This document shows positions 51,792 through 60,320 of a stretch of DNA of 64,000 nucleotides, piece by piece (position 1 is the stretch's first letter; each line of letters starts with the position of its first letter). Made by a program: the position numbers and the translations under genes. A model generated the notes under the pieces. That model saw only the letters and a program-made list of their open reading frames with translations, ran no database searches and was not told the origin of the DNA. The DNA lies in contig LVBB01000014.1 of the NCBI GenBank assembly GCA_001603075.1, positions 116,147-180,146 of the forward strand, read 5' to 3'. This DNA is from Phycisphaerales bacterium Planc_01. Lineage in GTDB: Bacteria; Planctomycetota; Phycisphaerae; Sedimentisphaerales; Anaerobacaceae.

Positions 51792-52964
51792 TCACCGCAG
51801 GGTGAAGGCGTACTCGTGGACAAGGTCTTTGTCGAGGTCCTTGGCGCGGCAACGAAGGACGAAGCCCCGGTCCGTCGGCCGGTACTCGAAGTCCTCGCCG
51901 CTGAACGGGTCTTTCGGCAGGCCGGGCGGCAGCGTCGCCGGCAGCTTGCCCGTCTCGGAGCGGTGCAGACAGATCCCGATTCCCGCTCGGACGGCGTTGG
52001 CGTGCGCTTCGGTCCGGATCTTCGAGCCATACACGCGGCTCATCTCCGGGGCGAACGTGCCGGCGAGAACGGAGGCCGGATCGGCAGGATCGGAATCGTC
52101 CTTCAGTTGTTTCAGTCGCGAATGAACCTCGCTGTAGGACAGGGGGCCATTCAGGACATCCAGCATCTCCTGAACGCGCTGCGAGTACATCCGGCGGGCC
52201 CGTCCGAGGACCTGCTCATTCGCACGCGCTGCGATCCGCTCAGCCTCCTTTTGTTCCAGTTCGCCGCCCAACGTGCTCGCCAACTCCCGGACGCGTTCCA
52301 TCCGCATCAGGTCCATCACGATCTCCCGCTCGATCTGGAACGGCCGGACCGGCGAAACCTCGCGCACCGGCGGGTTCGCCAATTCGCTTCGCAACCATCG
52401 CAGCAGCGTCGCGTCGTTCCAGGCCCGGCCGATCACGTCTTCCATGCACCTGTAGCTCAGATCGCGGACCGCCAGCCCTACCAGATACGAGATCAACGTG
52501 TCGTCGCCCAGGTGGTCGGCCATCCGTTGGAGCTGGAAGCAGCGGTCCAACGCCGTCTCGTGGCCGCCCTGATGGGCCGCGAGTCGCGCGTCCGCGATGA
52601 TCAGCCTGCCGAGCGACCGATAGTGGGACAGGTGCGAAAGGAGCATCGAGAAGCCCTTCGAATAGGGCAACCCCCAATCGCAATCCTGCACCTTGCTCGC
52701 CAGCGTCGCGTAATCCAGCGCTGCGCGAGAACTCGCCACGTACTGTCTGATTTCGTCTGCAGGCCCGGTCTTTCCGGCAACGAAGTCCTGGTACGCCGAG
52801 GCAATCGCATCGTTGGGCTCGTGGTGAATCAACAGCGCCTGGTAGTACAACAGGGCCGCGTTGTCGGGGTCCGGCGGAATCGCCTGGACCTGAGGTGACA
52901 ACAATGTCAGGATCAGCATCCCCGCTACCGCGCTGCCGATTCGTCCCCTGATTCTCGTCCGCAT
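51792..52964 (-). CDS. Secreted protein of sigma cassette 4, paralogue of the 35163-36329 product
   Basis: The 390-aa protein has a signal peptide (MRTRIRGRIGSAVAGMLILTLL...VQA) and a start at ATG 52964 preceded by AAAGGA. It shares with the cassette 2 secreted protein the blocks NAALLYYQAL, DCDWGLPYSKG, TLISYLVGLAV, LPKDPFSGEDFEY and LRCRAKDLDKD, at matching positions. The middle is helical and charged with no catalytic motif. Being the third gene of both cassettes supports a common role, perhaps as the exported target or ligand of the sigma system. It follows the partner gene by 20 bp. Confidence 0.85.
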   Translation of the reverse strand: MRTRIRGRIGSAVAGMLILTLLSPQVQAIPPDPDNAALLYYQALLIHHEPNDAIASAYQDFVAGKTGPADEIRQYVASSRAALDYATLASKVQDCDWGLPYSKGFSMLLSHLSHYRSLGRLIIADARLAAHQGGHETALDRCFQLQRMADHLGDDTLISYLVGLAVRDLSYRCMEDVIGRAWNDATLLRWLRSELANPPVREVSPVRPFQIEREIVMDLMRMERVRELASTLGGELEQKEAERIAARANEQVLGRARRMYSQRVQEMLDVLNGPLSYSEVHSRLKQLKDDSDPADPASVLAGTFAPEMSRVYGSKIRTEAHANAVRAGIGICLHRSETGKLPATLPPGLPKDPFSGEDFEYRPTDRGFVLRCRAKDLDKDLVHEYAFTLR

Positions 52965-52984
52965 ATTCGTTTCCTTTCATTCTC

Positions 52985-53419
52985 TTAGCCATCCAGATCA
53001 CCGAACATCTTCAGCGAAGAAAGCCTGCCGGGCCGCGGTCCCAACGTCTTCATCGCTGTGTCGAGCTGTTCATACAGGGCCTCTTCCCCGCCCTGCCGGT
53101 AGGACGCTCGCAACGACATCATGCTGACGATATGCGCAGGCGAGGGGGCCTTGACGATGTCCCCTCCGACCGGCTCCTGCTGAATCTGCGACGGAGTCCG
53201 CGTCAACAGGATCGCTGCGCCGATCAAAACCACTGCCGCAGCGGCCAGACCGCCCGCCGCCCAATGCACCCTGCGCACCCTTCGCCCTCGCGAAACCAAG
53301 GCCTGATATGCCCCGGCGTGGTCGCGTTTCCACATCTCCGCGTCGAACTCGGGGGCCGTCATATTGATCGCCCGCCGCAGTTGCTCATCCAGCCAGCGTT
53401 CGTCTCTGCGTTCGTTCAT
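52985..53419 (-). CDS. Small membrane partner of sigma factor 4, putative anti-sigma protein
   Basis: The 144-aa protein starts at ATG 53419, overlapping the sigma stop (ATGA), with AGGTG upstream. A cytoplasmic head of about 65 residues (WLDEQLRRAINM, MWKRDHAGAYQALVSRG) precedes a membrane helix at about residues 69-88. The outer tail contains SLRASYRQGGEEALYEQL, homologous to the tail of the partner at 34711-35157. The head is not clearly related to the heads of cassettes 1-3, matching the different sigma factor here. Its architecture is that of an anti-sigma factor without the zinc motif. Confidence 0.78.
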   Translation of the reverse strand: MNERRDERWLDEQLRRAINMTAPEFDAEMWKRDHAGAYQALVSRGRRVRRVHWAAGGLAAAAVVLIGAAILLTRTPSQIQQEPVGGDIVKAPSPAHIVSMMSLRASYRQGGEEALYEQLDTAMKTLGPRPGRLSSLKMFGDLDG

Positions 53420-53970
53420 AGTTGCACCTCGCCGAACCCTTCGCAACGCAAGAGCCTCGCCAGTTCCTTCTTGGCCCGTCTGAGCCGCCCATTGATCGCC
53501 TGCTCGGAGATTCCGAGGATCTCGCCGATCCGCTCATAGGACAGGCCATCGTAGAACCGCAGGTAGATCACCTCTCGGGCCTGCGGCTCAAGCTGCTCCA
53601 GCGCCCGGCGCACCGCCGGACCGGCGTCGTCCGGCGCAGGCTCGACCGCCTCGACCCGCGCCTCCTCGGCGTTCCGAAACCGCCGGTTAGCCTGCGCCAC
53701 ATCGTAGGCGGCGTTGCGGCAGATCGCCGCCAGCCACGAGCCGAAGTGCCCGGCCTTCCGCAAGCCGGACAGATGCAGCGCCGCCTTGGCCAGCGCCTGC
53801 TGCGCCGCATCCTCCGCCAGGTGCCGATCCCCCACGATCGCGTGCGCGATCGCCACCATCGCAGGGTAATACCGCCGGCACAACTCCGTGAAGCTGTCCC
53901 CGTCCCCTGCCCCGGCCTTCTCGACCAACACGTTGTCAGGCGTCTCTTGCGTCAATTCGCTGCATTCCAA
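53416..53970 (-). CDS. ECF sigma factor (RpoE-like), cassette 4
   Basis: The 184-aa protein starts with TTG at 53970. Region 2 is FTELCRRYYPAMVAIAHAIVGDRHLAEDAAQQALAKA split over two helices, followed by FGSWLAAICRNAAYDVAQANRR. Region 4 is LEPQAREVIYLRFYDGLSYERIGEILGISEQAINGRLRRAKKEL, a standard ECF helix-turn-helix. It is a conventional RpoE-type ECF factor, clearly different from the three sigma factors at 31974-37092, yet its partner and secreted genes are homologous to those of cassette 2. Coupling to the partner is by ATGA overlap. Confidence 0.92.
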   Translation of the reverse strand: MECSELTQETPDNVLVEKAGAGDGDSFTELCRRYYPAMVAIAHAIVGDRHLAEDAAQQALAKAALHLSGLRKAGHFGSWLAAICRNAAYDVAQANRRFRNAEEARVEAVEPAPDDAGPAVRRALEQLEPQAREVIYLRFYDGLSYERIGEILGISEQAINGRLRRAKKELARLLRCEGFGEVQL

Positions 53971-54128
53971 AGAACCTGTATCCCGACGTTCAATCGGTCT
54001 TCATCCCAAAGACGTATCCTCCCACCGAGAATGGGCGCAGAAAACCGCATGTCCGGTCAGAATTGTACCGCCGCCCGCCCCCTTGCGTCTCCGGTCCATC
54101 GCCTGCCGCCTGCGGCCGGATTTCTTCT

Positions 54129-54157
54129 TTGTCCCGCCGCCCCGTCGCGACTATAAT
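54129..54157 (+). promoter_or_regulatory. Promoter of the 139-aa lipoprotein gene
   Basis: TTGTCC (54129-54134), a 17-nt spacer and a perfect TATAAT (54152-54157) predict a leader of about 75 nt before ATG 54238. Confidence 0.6.
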
Positions 54158-54237
54158 GGAATGGTGCGTATGAGATTCTGAGACAAAGGTGCATCGTGCG
54201 GCAAGAGGCTATTGGCTATTCTTGTAGGGAGCAAACC

Positions 54238-54657
54238 ATGAGTGCACACCGCTTCACACCGAATCCCGTCCACGTCGCCCTGGCAGTCATCGTTTCCCTC
54301 TCGGTCGTCGGATGCACGACTCGACCGGCCTCGAAGGCAGCGCCAGCCTCGCCACGCTTCGACATCGAAGGCACGTGGTCCTGGGTACAGGACCCCTGGG
54401 AGGGCGAGTTTGTGCTGACGAAGAAGGGAGATTCGTACACCGGCACACTCGACGACGTTGTCGAAGGGACCTTCGGCGACAAGATCGACGATGTCGAGGT
54501 GTCCGGCAACACAATCAAGTTTACGCGGTACGGCCGGTTCGGCATCCAACGCTGGGAAGGCACGCTCAAGGCCGAAGACGGCCGCCTGACAATCACCGAC
54601 GGCCGATGGACCAAAGGCGGCGACTCCGGCACCTTCTCCGCCGAGAAGAAGAAGTAG
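54238..54657 (+). CDS. Small lipoprotein with a lipocalin-like domain
   Basis: The 139-aa protein starts at ATG 54238 behind AGGGAG. The signal peptide ends in lipobox SVVGC. The mature part has the pattern of a short beta-barrel or lipocalin-like protein: FDIEGTWSWVQDPWEGEFVLTKKGD, YTGTLDD, KIDDVEVSGNTIKFTRYG, WEGTLKAEDGRLTITDGRWTKGG. Its function is unknown. It probably stays at a membrane surface. It has its own promoter and lies 111 bp before a membrane protein gene. Confidence 0.78.
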   Translation: MSAHRFTPNPVHVALAVIVSLSVVGCTTRPASKAAPASPRFDIEGTWSWVQDPWEGEFVLTKKGDSYTGTLDDVVEGTFGDKIDDVEVSGNTIKFTRYGRFGIQRWEGTLKAEDGRLTITDGRWTKGGDSGTFSAEKKK

Positions 54658-54768
54658 AGCCGCGCCAGAACGGGGACGATCCGTCGGCGTTGCTCCGAGG
54701 CATCGACGCAGGCTTTTGGTGTGCGATGCACACCCTACGACTACTGTATCATGGTTGGAAACAGAGAT

Positions 54769-55419
54769 ATGAACAGGCTTCGGCGCGATGTAAGGCGGCA
54801 TCGGATCGCAATGGTGGTCACATCGGCATGTGCCGTCGGCCTCGGCCTGTACAAGCTGGTTCAATTGAGCACGGGTCTCGAAGAGCAGGAGTTCTACAGA
54901 CAGTACCCGGCAAGCTGGTGGATCGTAGTCACGATGGGATCTGGTTTCATCATTGGCTTGGCCTACTCGGTCAGGAAGAGCCTCGACATCGATCCCAATG
55001 TCCAGCTTCGCTCGCAGGCGGACGAGGCCTTGATGGACGTCCTCGCGGACCCGGACTACAAGCCCTGGCACCCGGAAGCTCAGAACCTGCTTGCGGAAAG
55101 ACACTCACCATCGCACAGCAGAAGGAGATGGGGCGTGGAGCTTCTGAGCGTCCTCCTCGTCGTCTTCCTGGTCTTTCTGCGTGTCGTCGCCCGGGGAATC
55201 CACGAAGATCTCAGGCCGAAGAATGGTGGCCTTGTAGACATGGTCGGCCTCTTTCTTTACATGACTGCAGGGTTGTTTATCTTCATGAGCAGTCTCGATA
55301 GGATCAAACGCATTCGACTGCGCCGCCACAGTATCCCTCTCTCCATGGCAGTGTACTCATGTTTCTGTCTATGGCTCCTCGGATCCATGCTCTGGGTAAT
55401 CCAGATGTTCGATTCCTGA
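54769..55419 (+). CDS. Multi-pass membrane protein of unknown function
   Basis: The 216-aa protein has a basic N-terminus (MNRLRRDVRRHRIAM) and four predicted helices at about residues 14-32, 51-66, 124-140 and 155-170, with a fifth near the C-terminus. The start is uncertain: ATG 54769 gives the most natural membrane-protein N-terminus, while ATG 54751 and 54721 are in frame and none has a good ribosome site. I do not recognise a family. It might be related in origin to the next membrane protein but no sequence motif proves it. Confidence 0.6.
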   Translation: MNRLRRDVRRHRIAMVVTSACAVGLGLYKLVQLSTGLEEQEFYRQYPASWWIVVTMGSGFIIGLAYSVRKSLDIDPNVQLRSQADEALMDVLADPDYKPWHPEAQNLLAERHSPSHSRRRWGVELLSVLLVVFLVFLRVVARGIHEDLRPKNGGLVDMVGLFLYMTAGLFIFMSSLDRIKRIRLRRHSIPLSMAVYSCFCLWLLGSMLWVIQMFDS

Positions 55420-55428
55420 TTCCGCAGA

Positions 55429-55452
55429 GGAGTAAGGCGGGGAGTAAGGCGG
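55429..55452. repeat. 12-bp tandem duplication
   Basis: GGAGTAAGGCGG occurs twice in direct succession, just after the membrane protein stop codon. It looks like a recent slippage or duplication event. Confidence 0.8.
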
Positions 55453-55638
55453 GACAGATCCGAATGGCGGTCGGTTAAGGCCTTTGTTGTCGCTTTGATC
55501 CACGTTCTTGGGTCAGAAACGAGGATTCCATGCGTGGTGCGTCCTTTAACGGACCGCCATTCGCGATAGACCGCTTTTTGCAGCCGGTACATACCGCGAT
55601 TCTGGCGATTCGGCACTGTCGATGGGAAAGGTGCTGAG

Positions 55639-56262
55639 ATGAGACGATGGACGGGAAGGATTCTGATGGGTTTAGCTGTCATCGCGGCGGTGTTGACGGC
55701 GCTCTGGATCGTGAACGGTCTCGTGGCGATGCCGCGCGATGCCAATGAGGACCAGCGCACCGAGCGGAATGCCGCCCTTCTGTTTGCGGGTGCGATGCTG
55801 GCGGTAGAGGCTGCCCTGTTCTTCCTGGGACGGTGGCTGCACCGCTCGAATCCCAACGAGGCGGCCGAGATGGGGCGTCCTCTCAGACGCCGGCGCTGGC
55901 TGCTGGCCCCCTACCTTCTGGGCAGCGTGGGGCTCGCGACGCTGGCGATCGTTCTGTCTCGAACCACCTGGAAAGGTCTCGAGCCATTAGGACTGCTCGT
56001 TTGCCAGCCACACATTCTCGTGCAGATTATCGGCGGCGGTATCCTCGGCATCAAGCTCAAAGGCGACACGATGCAGCACATCGTGACGGCGGCGGCCAAC
56101 CTGCTGTACTTCCCGATCCTTCTCTATCCCCTGTACCGCCTCCTCACGATGGACCCCCAGGCCGAGGCGAGAACCCGCATGCTGATGAAGGTCCTTCTGG
56201 GTTTGTTCATCAGCGCGCACGTCCTCATCACCCTGTTTCTGCTGGTGGCCTCACAGGCCTGA
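55639..56262 (+). CDS. Multi-pass membrane protein of unknown function
   Basis: The 207-aa protein begins MRRWTGRILMGLAVIAAVL and has five or six hydrophobic segments (about 8-29, 47-65, 88-109, 122-138, 148-165 and 183-204). Charged loops (PRDANEDQRTERN, GRPLRRRRW) separate them. I do not recognise a family or catalytic motif. It follows the preceding membrane gene by 220 bp and is upstream of a degraded PIN-domain gene on the opposite strand. Confidence 0.65.
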   Translation: MRRWTGRILMGLAVIAAVLTALWIVNGLVAMPRDANEDQRTERNAALLFAGAMLAVEAALFFLGRWLHRSNPNEAAEMGRPLRRRRWLLAPYLLGSVGLATLAIVLSRTTWKGLEPLGLLVCQPHILVQIIGGGILGIKLKGDTMQHIVTAAANLLYFPILLYPLYRLLTMDPQAEARTRMLMKVLLGLFISAHVLITLFLLVASQA

Positions 56263-56336
56263 GGACAACCGACGGCTCTGGCTGCAAATCATAGCCAGAC
56301 AGACACCCCAGTTCGCACGATGGATACGGCGGGTGG

Positions 56337-56501
56337 TCAGCGGGGGGTGAGAGGGCGGAGGAAGCGGACGAAGGGGCCGGAGTTGAAGGCGTTGGCCCAG
56401 CGGCGGTCGGCGGTGACGACGGTGGCGCCGAGTTCGACCGCCAGGGCCAGATAGAGACTGTCGTAGACGGTTCGGCGAGTGGCGAGGTATAATGGGGTCA
56501 C
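56337..56501 (-). pseudogene. C-terminal stump of a PIN-domain (VapC-type) toxin gene
   Basis: The last 54 codons before the stop at 56337 read LYLATRRTVYDSLYLALAVELGATVVTADRRWANAF and a short tail. This is the standard C-terminal half of a PIN-domain RNase toxin, with YDSLYLALA and TADRR containing two of the acidic active-site residues. The N-terminal part with the first acidic residue is absent; the open frame continues upstream only as antisense sequence of the PHP gene. No antitoxin gene is adjacent. It is a truncated relic. Confidence 0.75.
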
Positions 56502-56567
56502 TGTGGCCGGCGGTGTCGCCGGCTGCGCGTGCCGAGAGATTCGCTTCGCTCGTTGGATGGAGAAGCC

Positions 56568-57749
56568 ATGAAGAAGTTCATCGTCGCCATCACCCTGCTG
56601 TCCGTCACCTGGTTTGTCCTGTCGGTCCCCCGCGTCGCCGTTGCGGGCGACGACGCGCCCCTGGTGCGCACGGCGCCGGCGTTCCCCGACATTCTCGTCG
56701 GCACGCAGCGCTACTCGGTGCTGCGCGGGGACTTTCACATCCACACGCCCTACTCCGACGGCAAGCTGACGCCCGCCGAGCGCGTGCGCGAGGCGTGGAC
56801 GTACGGCTACGACGTCATCGCCATCACCGACCATCGCAGCTTCGAGGCCTACGCCGAGGCGCTGCCGGTCGCCAAGGAGTTCGGCCTGATCCTGATTCGC
56901 GGCATGGAGACGGGCCTGCACGAGATGGAGCACCTGGTCGCCCTCGATTTCGCCGCCGACTACGCGCCGCGCGACCCGCACTCCTGGGCCGATGCCGAGG
57001 GCGGCCCCCGCGTCTACTACCGCCAGCAATGGCGAAAGCTCACCGACGCCGGCGGCTTCGTCCTGTACGCCCATCCCCACGTCGGATTCAACGGCGACGG
57101 CGCCTGGGCGGCCGAGACCGGAGAGCCGCTCGACCCGCCGCTGCGGCATCGCCTGCGCGAGCCGATCCAATGGGCCCTCGCCCAGGGTCTGCTGCACGGC
57201 ATCGAGGTACGCAACCACGCGACCGATCGCGGGTGGGGCACCGTCAGGGACCGGGGGACGCTGTGGTTTCCGATGGCCCTGGACTGGGCGGACGAATACG
57301 GGCTGACCGTGTTCGCCAATACCGACGTCCACCAGGCCCGCGCCCAGGACGGCAACGCCCACGAGCCGCAGTCGGCGACCCTGCTTCTCGTACGCGAGCG
57401 TTCGCCCGAAGGCGTGATGGAGGCGCTGCGGGCCGGACGCACGGTGGCCCACTTCGGCGGCATGCTGTGTGGGCGCAAGGACATGGTCGGCCCGCTCGTG
57501 CAGGGGCTGACGCAGGTGGACTTCCGTGGCAGCTCCGACGGCGCCGGGCGGGTCCGGATCGAGAATCACGGGCCGGTGGCGATGACGGCCGAGTTCCGGG
57601 GGCTGGACCTCATACCCGTGACGATTGACGCGCATCAGACGGCGCTGGTGGAGCTTGCCGCCGCACCAAACGAACTTTCGATCGTCTGGACGAACGCGGT
57701 GGTGCGGTCCACGGAATCGCTCGTCACCATCCATCGCCGCACGCCCTGA
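56568..57749 (+). CDS. Secreted PHP-domain phosphoesterase-like protein
   Basis: The 393-aa protein has a signal peptide (MKKFIVAITLLSVTWFVLSVP...AVAG) and starts at ATG 56568 behind GGAGAAG. The PHP metal site is formed by RGDFHIHTPYSDGKLTP, VIAITDHRSF, GMETGLHEMEH, YAHPHVGF and FANTDVH. Domain-specific His and Asp residues needed for three metal ions are all present. PHP proteins of this secreted type are usually annotated as metal-dependent phosphoesterases of unknown substrate. It is the second PHP protein in this window but is not closely similar to the cytoplasmic one in the rhamnose cluster. Confidence 0.88.
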   Translation: MKKFIVAITLLSVTWFVLSVPRVAVAGDDAPLVRTAPAFPDILVGTQRYSVLRGDFHIHTPYSDGKLTPAERVREAWTYGYDVIAITDHRSFEAYAEALPVAKEFGLILIRGMETGLHEMEHLVALDFAADYAPRDPHSWADAEGGPRVYYRQQWRKLTDAGGFVLYAHPHVGFNGDGAWAAETGEPLDPPLRHRLREPIQWALAQGLLHGIEVRNHATDRGWGTVRDRGTLWFPMALDWADEYGLTVFANTDVHQARAQDGNAHEPQSATLLLVRERSPEGVMEALRAGRTVAHFGGMLCGRKDMVGPLVQGLTQVDFRGSSDGAGRVRIENHGPVAMTAEFRGLDLIPVTIDAHQTALVELAAAPNELSIVWTNAVVRSTESLVTIHRRTP

Positions 57750-57873
57750 CGCCGGGATGGGGCAGGTTTCGGCTGATACCCGGCGTCTTCCCTGCGAGAG
57801 ATCTTGACCTGCCTTCCTGTGTCTTGGGCAGGTCTAACCGACATTTCCTGCACGCAATTGCGATTTATCCGCA

Positions 57874-57901
57874 TTGACTGCCGGACGGCCTGCGGTACAA
57901 T
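57874..57901 (+). promoter_or_regulatory. Promoter of the coiled-coil lipoprotein gene
   Basis: TTGACT (57874-57879), a 16-nt spacer and TACAAT (57896-57901) predict a start near 57908 and a leader of about 43 nt. Confidence 0.7.
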
Positions 57902-57950
57902 CGCAGTCCGTACTTCCCACCACTTTGGCCTTTCTTGAAAGGGACGTGAG

Positions 57951-58388
57951 ATGAAATTCGAGAGAAACGCTGTCCTGTCCTGCCTTCTTGCCCTTGTGCT
58001 TCTGGTCGCAATCGGGTGCGACAAGAAGACCGATCAGGACCAGCCCCCGGCGTCCGTGAAGAGCCAGACGACGGCCCCGGCGGTCGCCACCGACAAGCCG
58101 GTGAGCGAGGTCCAGGCGGAGGCCGAGACGATGAGCATCGAGAACCTCAAGGCCACCGCCCTGAAGTACAAGGACGCAATCGTCGCCAAGCAGGCCGACA
58201 TCGAGAAGCTCGCCGCCAAGGTCAAGGAGATCCCGCTGACCGAGGCCCTGGGAGACGAAGCGAAGACGCTCAAGGCCGATCTCCAGAATCTGGAGACCGA
58301 TCTGAAGGCGCTGAAAGACCGCTTCCAGGTCTATTACAGCAAGCTGAAGGAAAAGGGCGCCGACGTCGCCGGCCTGACCCTGCCATAG
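57951..58388 (+). CDS. Coiled-coil lipoprotein
   Basis: The 145-aa protein starts at ATG 57951 behind AAAGGGAC. The signal peptide ends in lipobox VAIGC. A short Pro/Thr/Ala-rich linker is followed by a helix-rich region (about 60-140) with heptad repeats such as LKYKDAIVAKQADIEKLAAKVKEI and LKADLQNLETDLKALKDRF, likely a coiled-coil bundle. It is probably a structural or spacer lipoprotein on the inner or outer membrane. No specific family was recognised. It is monocistronic with a strong promoter. Confidence 0.8.
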   Translation: MKFERNAVLSCLLALVLLVAIGCDKKTDQDQPPASVKSQTTAPAVATDKPVSEVQAEAETMSIENLKATALKYKDAIVAKQADIEKLAAKVKEIPLTEALGDEAKTLKADLQNLETDLKALKDRFQVYYSKLKEKGADVAGLTLP

Positions 58389-58468
58389 CCCCGCACGGAC
58401 AGCCCTGCGGATCTTGCGGCATTTGAGGCTCCACAAAGACCTGACACAGGCAGCGGGGAGATGGCCTG

Positions 58469-59773
58469 TCAGCGGACGAAGCCGAGTTTGTCGGGCAGCC
58501 AGAGCGAGATCTCCGGAACGAAAGTGCAGATCAGCAGCGTCACGAGCATCGCGCCGAAGAACGGCAGGATGTGACGCATGACCCTGGTCACGGTCGTCTC
58601 GGCGATCCCGCAGCCGAGGAACAGGCACGTCCCGACCGGCGGGGTGCACAGGCCGATGCACAGGTTCATGATCATGACGATGCCGAAGTGCAGCGGGTGC
58701 AGGCCCAGCCGCTCGGCCACCGGCAGGAAGATCGGCGTGAAGATCAGGATCGCCGGCGTCATGTCCATGAACGTCCCGACCGCCAGGAGGATCGCGTTGA
58801 TCATCAGCAGCAGCAGGACCTTGCTGTCGGTCAGTCCGACGAGATAGGCGCTGATGTCCTGCGGGACGTTCTCCGAGGCCAGCACCCACGACATGGCCAT
58901 GCTCGTGCCGATCAGCAGGAACACGACCGACGTGGTGATCCCGCATTGCAGCAGGATGCGCGGCAGGTCGCGAATCCGCACCTCGCGATAGACCACCACC
59001 GCCAGGAAGAACGCATAGAGCACCGCGACCGCCGAGGCCTCGGTCGGCGTGAACCAGCCCAGCAGGATGCCGCCGATGACGATGAAGACCAGCAGCAGCG
59101 CCGGGACCGCCTGGAAGAAGCGGACCACGCCCTCGCGGAACGGAAACGTCTCGCCTTTGCCATAGCTGTGGCGGACGCTGATGCCGGCGCTGACGAGGAT
59201 CAGGCCGAGCCCGACGAGGAAGCCGGGCAGGAAGCCCGCCATGAAGATCGCCGCGATCGAGACCGCCCCGCCGGTGGCCAGCGAATAAACGATCATCACG
59301 TTGCTGGGCGGGATCAGCAGGCCGGTGGTCGCGGCGGTGATCGTCACCGAGGCGTTGAAGTCGCGATGGTAGCCCATCTTGTTCATCAGCGGGACCATGA
59401 AGCCGCCGACGGACGAGATGGCGGCCGTCGCCGAGCCGCTGATGGCGCCGAAGAACATGCACGTGACCACGTTGACGAAGGCCAGTCCGCCGCGAAAGCG
59501 TCCGACGAGCGTGTTGGCGAAGTCGATCAGCCGCCGGGCGATGCCGCCCTGGCCCATCAACTGGCCCGACAGGATGAAGAACGGGATCGCCAGCAGCGCG
59601 AAGCTGTCGATGCCCGTGGCGATCTGGTGTGCGACGGCCACGTAGGCGGGCAGCTCGCCGCTCATCGTCAGGAACGCCAGCACCGTCGCGATGCCCATGC
59701 AGAACGCGACCGGGACATTCAGCACGAGCAGGACCACGAAGCTGACGACCAGGACCACAACGGGTAGATCCAC
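58469..59773 (-). CDS. TRAP transporter large permease (DctM family)
   Basis: The 434-aa membrane protein starts with GTG at 59773 behind AGGGGAG. It shows the DctM pattern: AIPFFILSGQLMGQGGIARRLIDFANTLVGR, FGAISGSATAAISSVGGFMVPLM, GLLIPPSNVMIVYSLATGG, GTFMDMTPAILIFTPIFLPVA and LCTPPVGTCLFLG. It forms the sodium-driven ion-transporter subunit of a TRAP system with the DctQ and DctP genes upstream on this strand, all in one operon with a DUF1080 hydrolase. Substrate is unknown; see the operon finding. Confidence 0.95.
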   Translation of the reverse strand: MDLPVVVLVVSFVVLLVLNVPVAFCMGIATVLAFLTMSGELPAYVAVAHQIATGIDSFALLAIPFFILSGQLMGQGGIARRLIDFANTLVGRFRGGLAFVNVVTCMFFGAISGSATAAISSVGGFMVPLMNKMGYHRDFNASVTITAATTGLLIPPSNVMIVYSLATGGAVSIAAIFMAGFLPGFLVGLGLILVSAGISVRHSYGKGETFPFREGVVRFFQAVPALLLVFIVIGGILLGWFTPTEASAVAVLYAFFLAVVVYREVRIRDLPRILLQCGITTSVVFLLIGTSMAMSWVLASENVPQDISAYLVGLTDSKVLLLLMINAILLAVGTFMDMTPAILIFTPIFLPVAERLGLHPLHFGIVMIMNLCIGLCTPPVGTCLFLGCGIAETTVTRVMRHILPFFGAMLVTLLICTFVPEISLWLPDKLGFVR

Positions 59774-59804
59774 GCCAAACTCCCCTTCTATGCGAGCCAG
59801 ATTC

Positions 59805-60320
59805 TCAACGCGCCACGTTCGTTTCTGCCACGCCCTTGAGCAGACCCTGAATTCTCTCGACCAGACCAATCGCGGCGTACAGCGTCAGGAAGAACCCGCT
59901 GATCGGCACAGCGAGATACACGTACCCCATCCGCACGCCCAGGGCCGGCGATTCCTGGCCCAGCTCCAGCGTGCTGCGAACCAGATCGACGCCGCCGATG
60001 AGCATGACCAGCAGCGAGAAGGCCGCGACGCAGAAGAACACGAACACCTCCGTCGCCAGCCGCGTCCGCTCGGGCAGCTTGCCGACGAAGTAGTCGATGC
60101 CCAGATGCGCCCCCCGGCCGAGCGCCACGGCCGCGCCCAGCAGCGAAACCCAGACCAGCAGGAACACCGCCAGTTCCTCCGTCCACGTGCTCGGATCGTT
60201 CAAAATGAACCGCGTGAAGACCTGCCACAGCACGTCCAGCACGAGGACCGCCACGACAACCATCACCAGCACTTCGAGCGAGCGGTCCAGCACGGCCTTG
60301 ATGGATCGGACAAGGTTCAT
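59805..60320 (-). CDS. TRAP transporter small permease (DctQ family)
   Basis: The 171-aa protein has four hydrophobic helices, the DctQ length, and family stretches SLEVLVMVVVAVLVLDVLWQVFTRF and STWTEELAVFLLVWVSLLGAAVALGRGAHLGIDYF. The ATG at 60320 overlaps the stop of dctP (ATGA) with CAGGAGG upstream, so translation is coupled. DctQ and DctM together form the membrane domain of the importer. A gap of 31 bp separates it from dctM. Confidence 0.93.
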   Translation of the reverse strand: MNLVRSIKAVLDRSLEVLVMVVVAVLVLDVLWQVFTRFILNDPSTWTEELAVFLLVWVSLLGAAVALGRGAHLGIDYFVGKLPERTRLATEVFVFFCVAAFSLLVMLIGGVDLVRSTLELGQESPALGVRMGYVYLAVPISGFFLTLYAAIGLVERIQGLLKGVAETNVAR

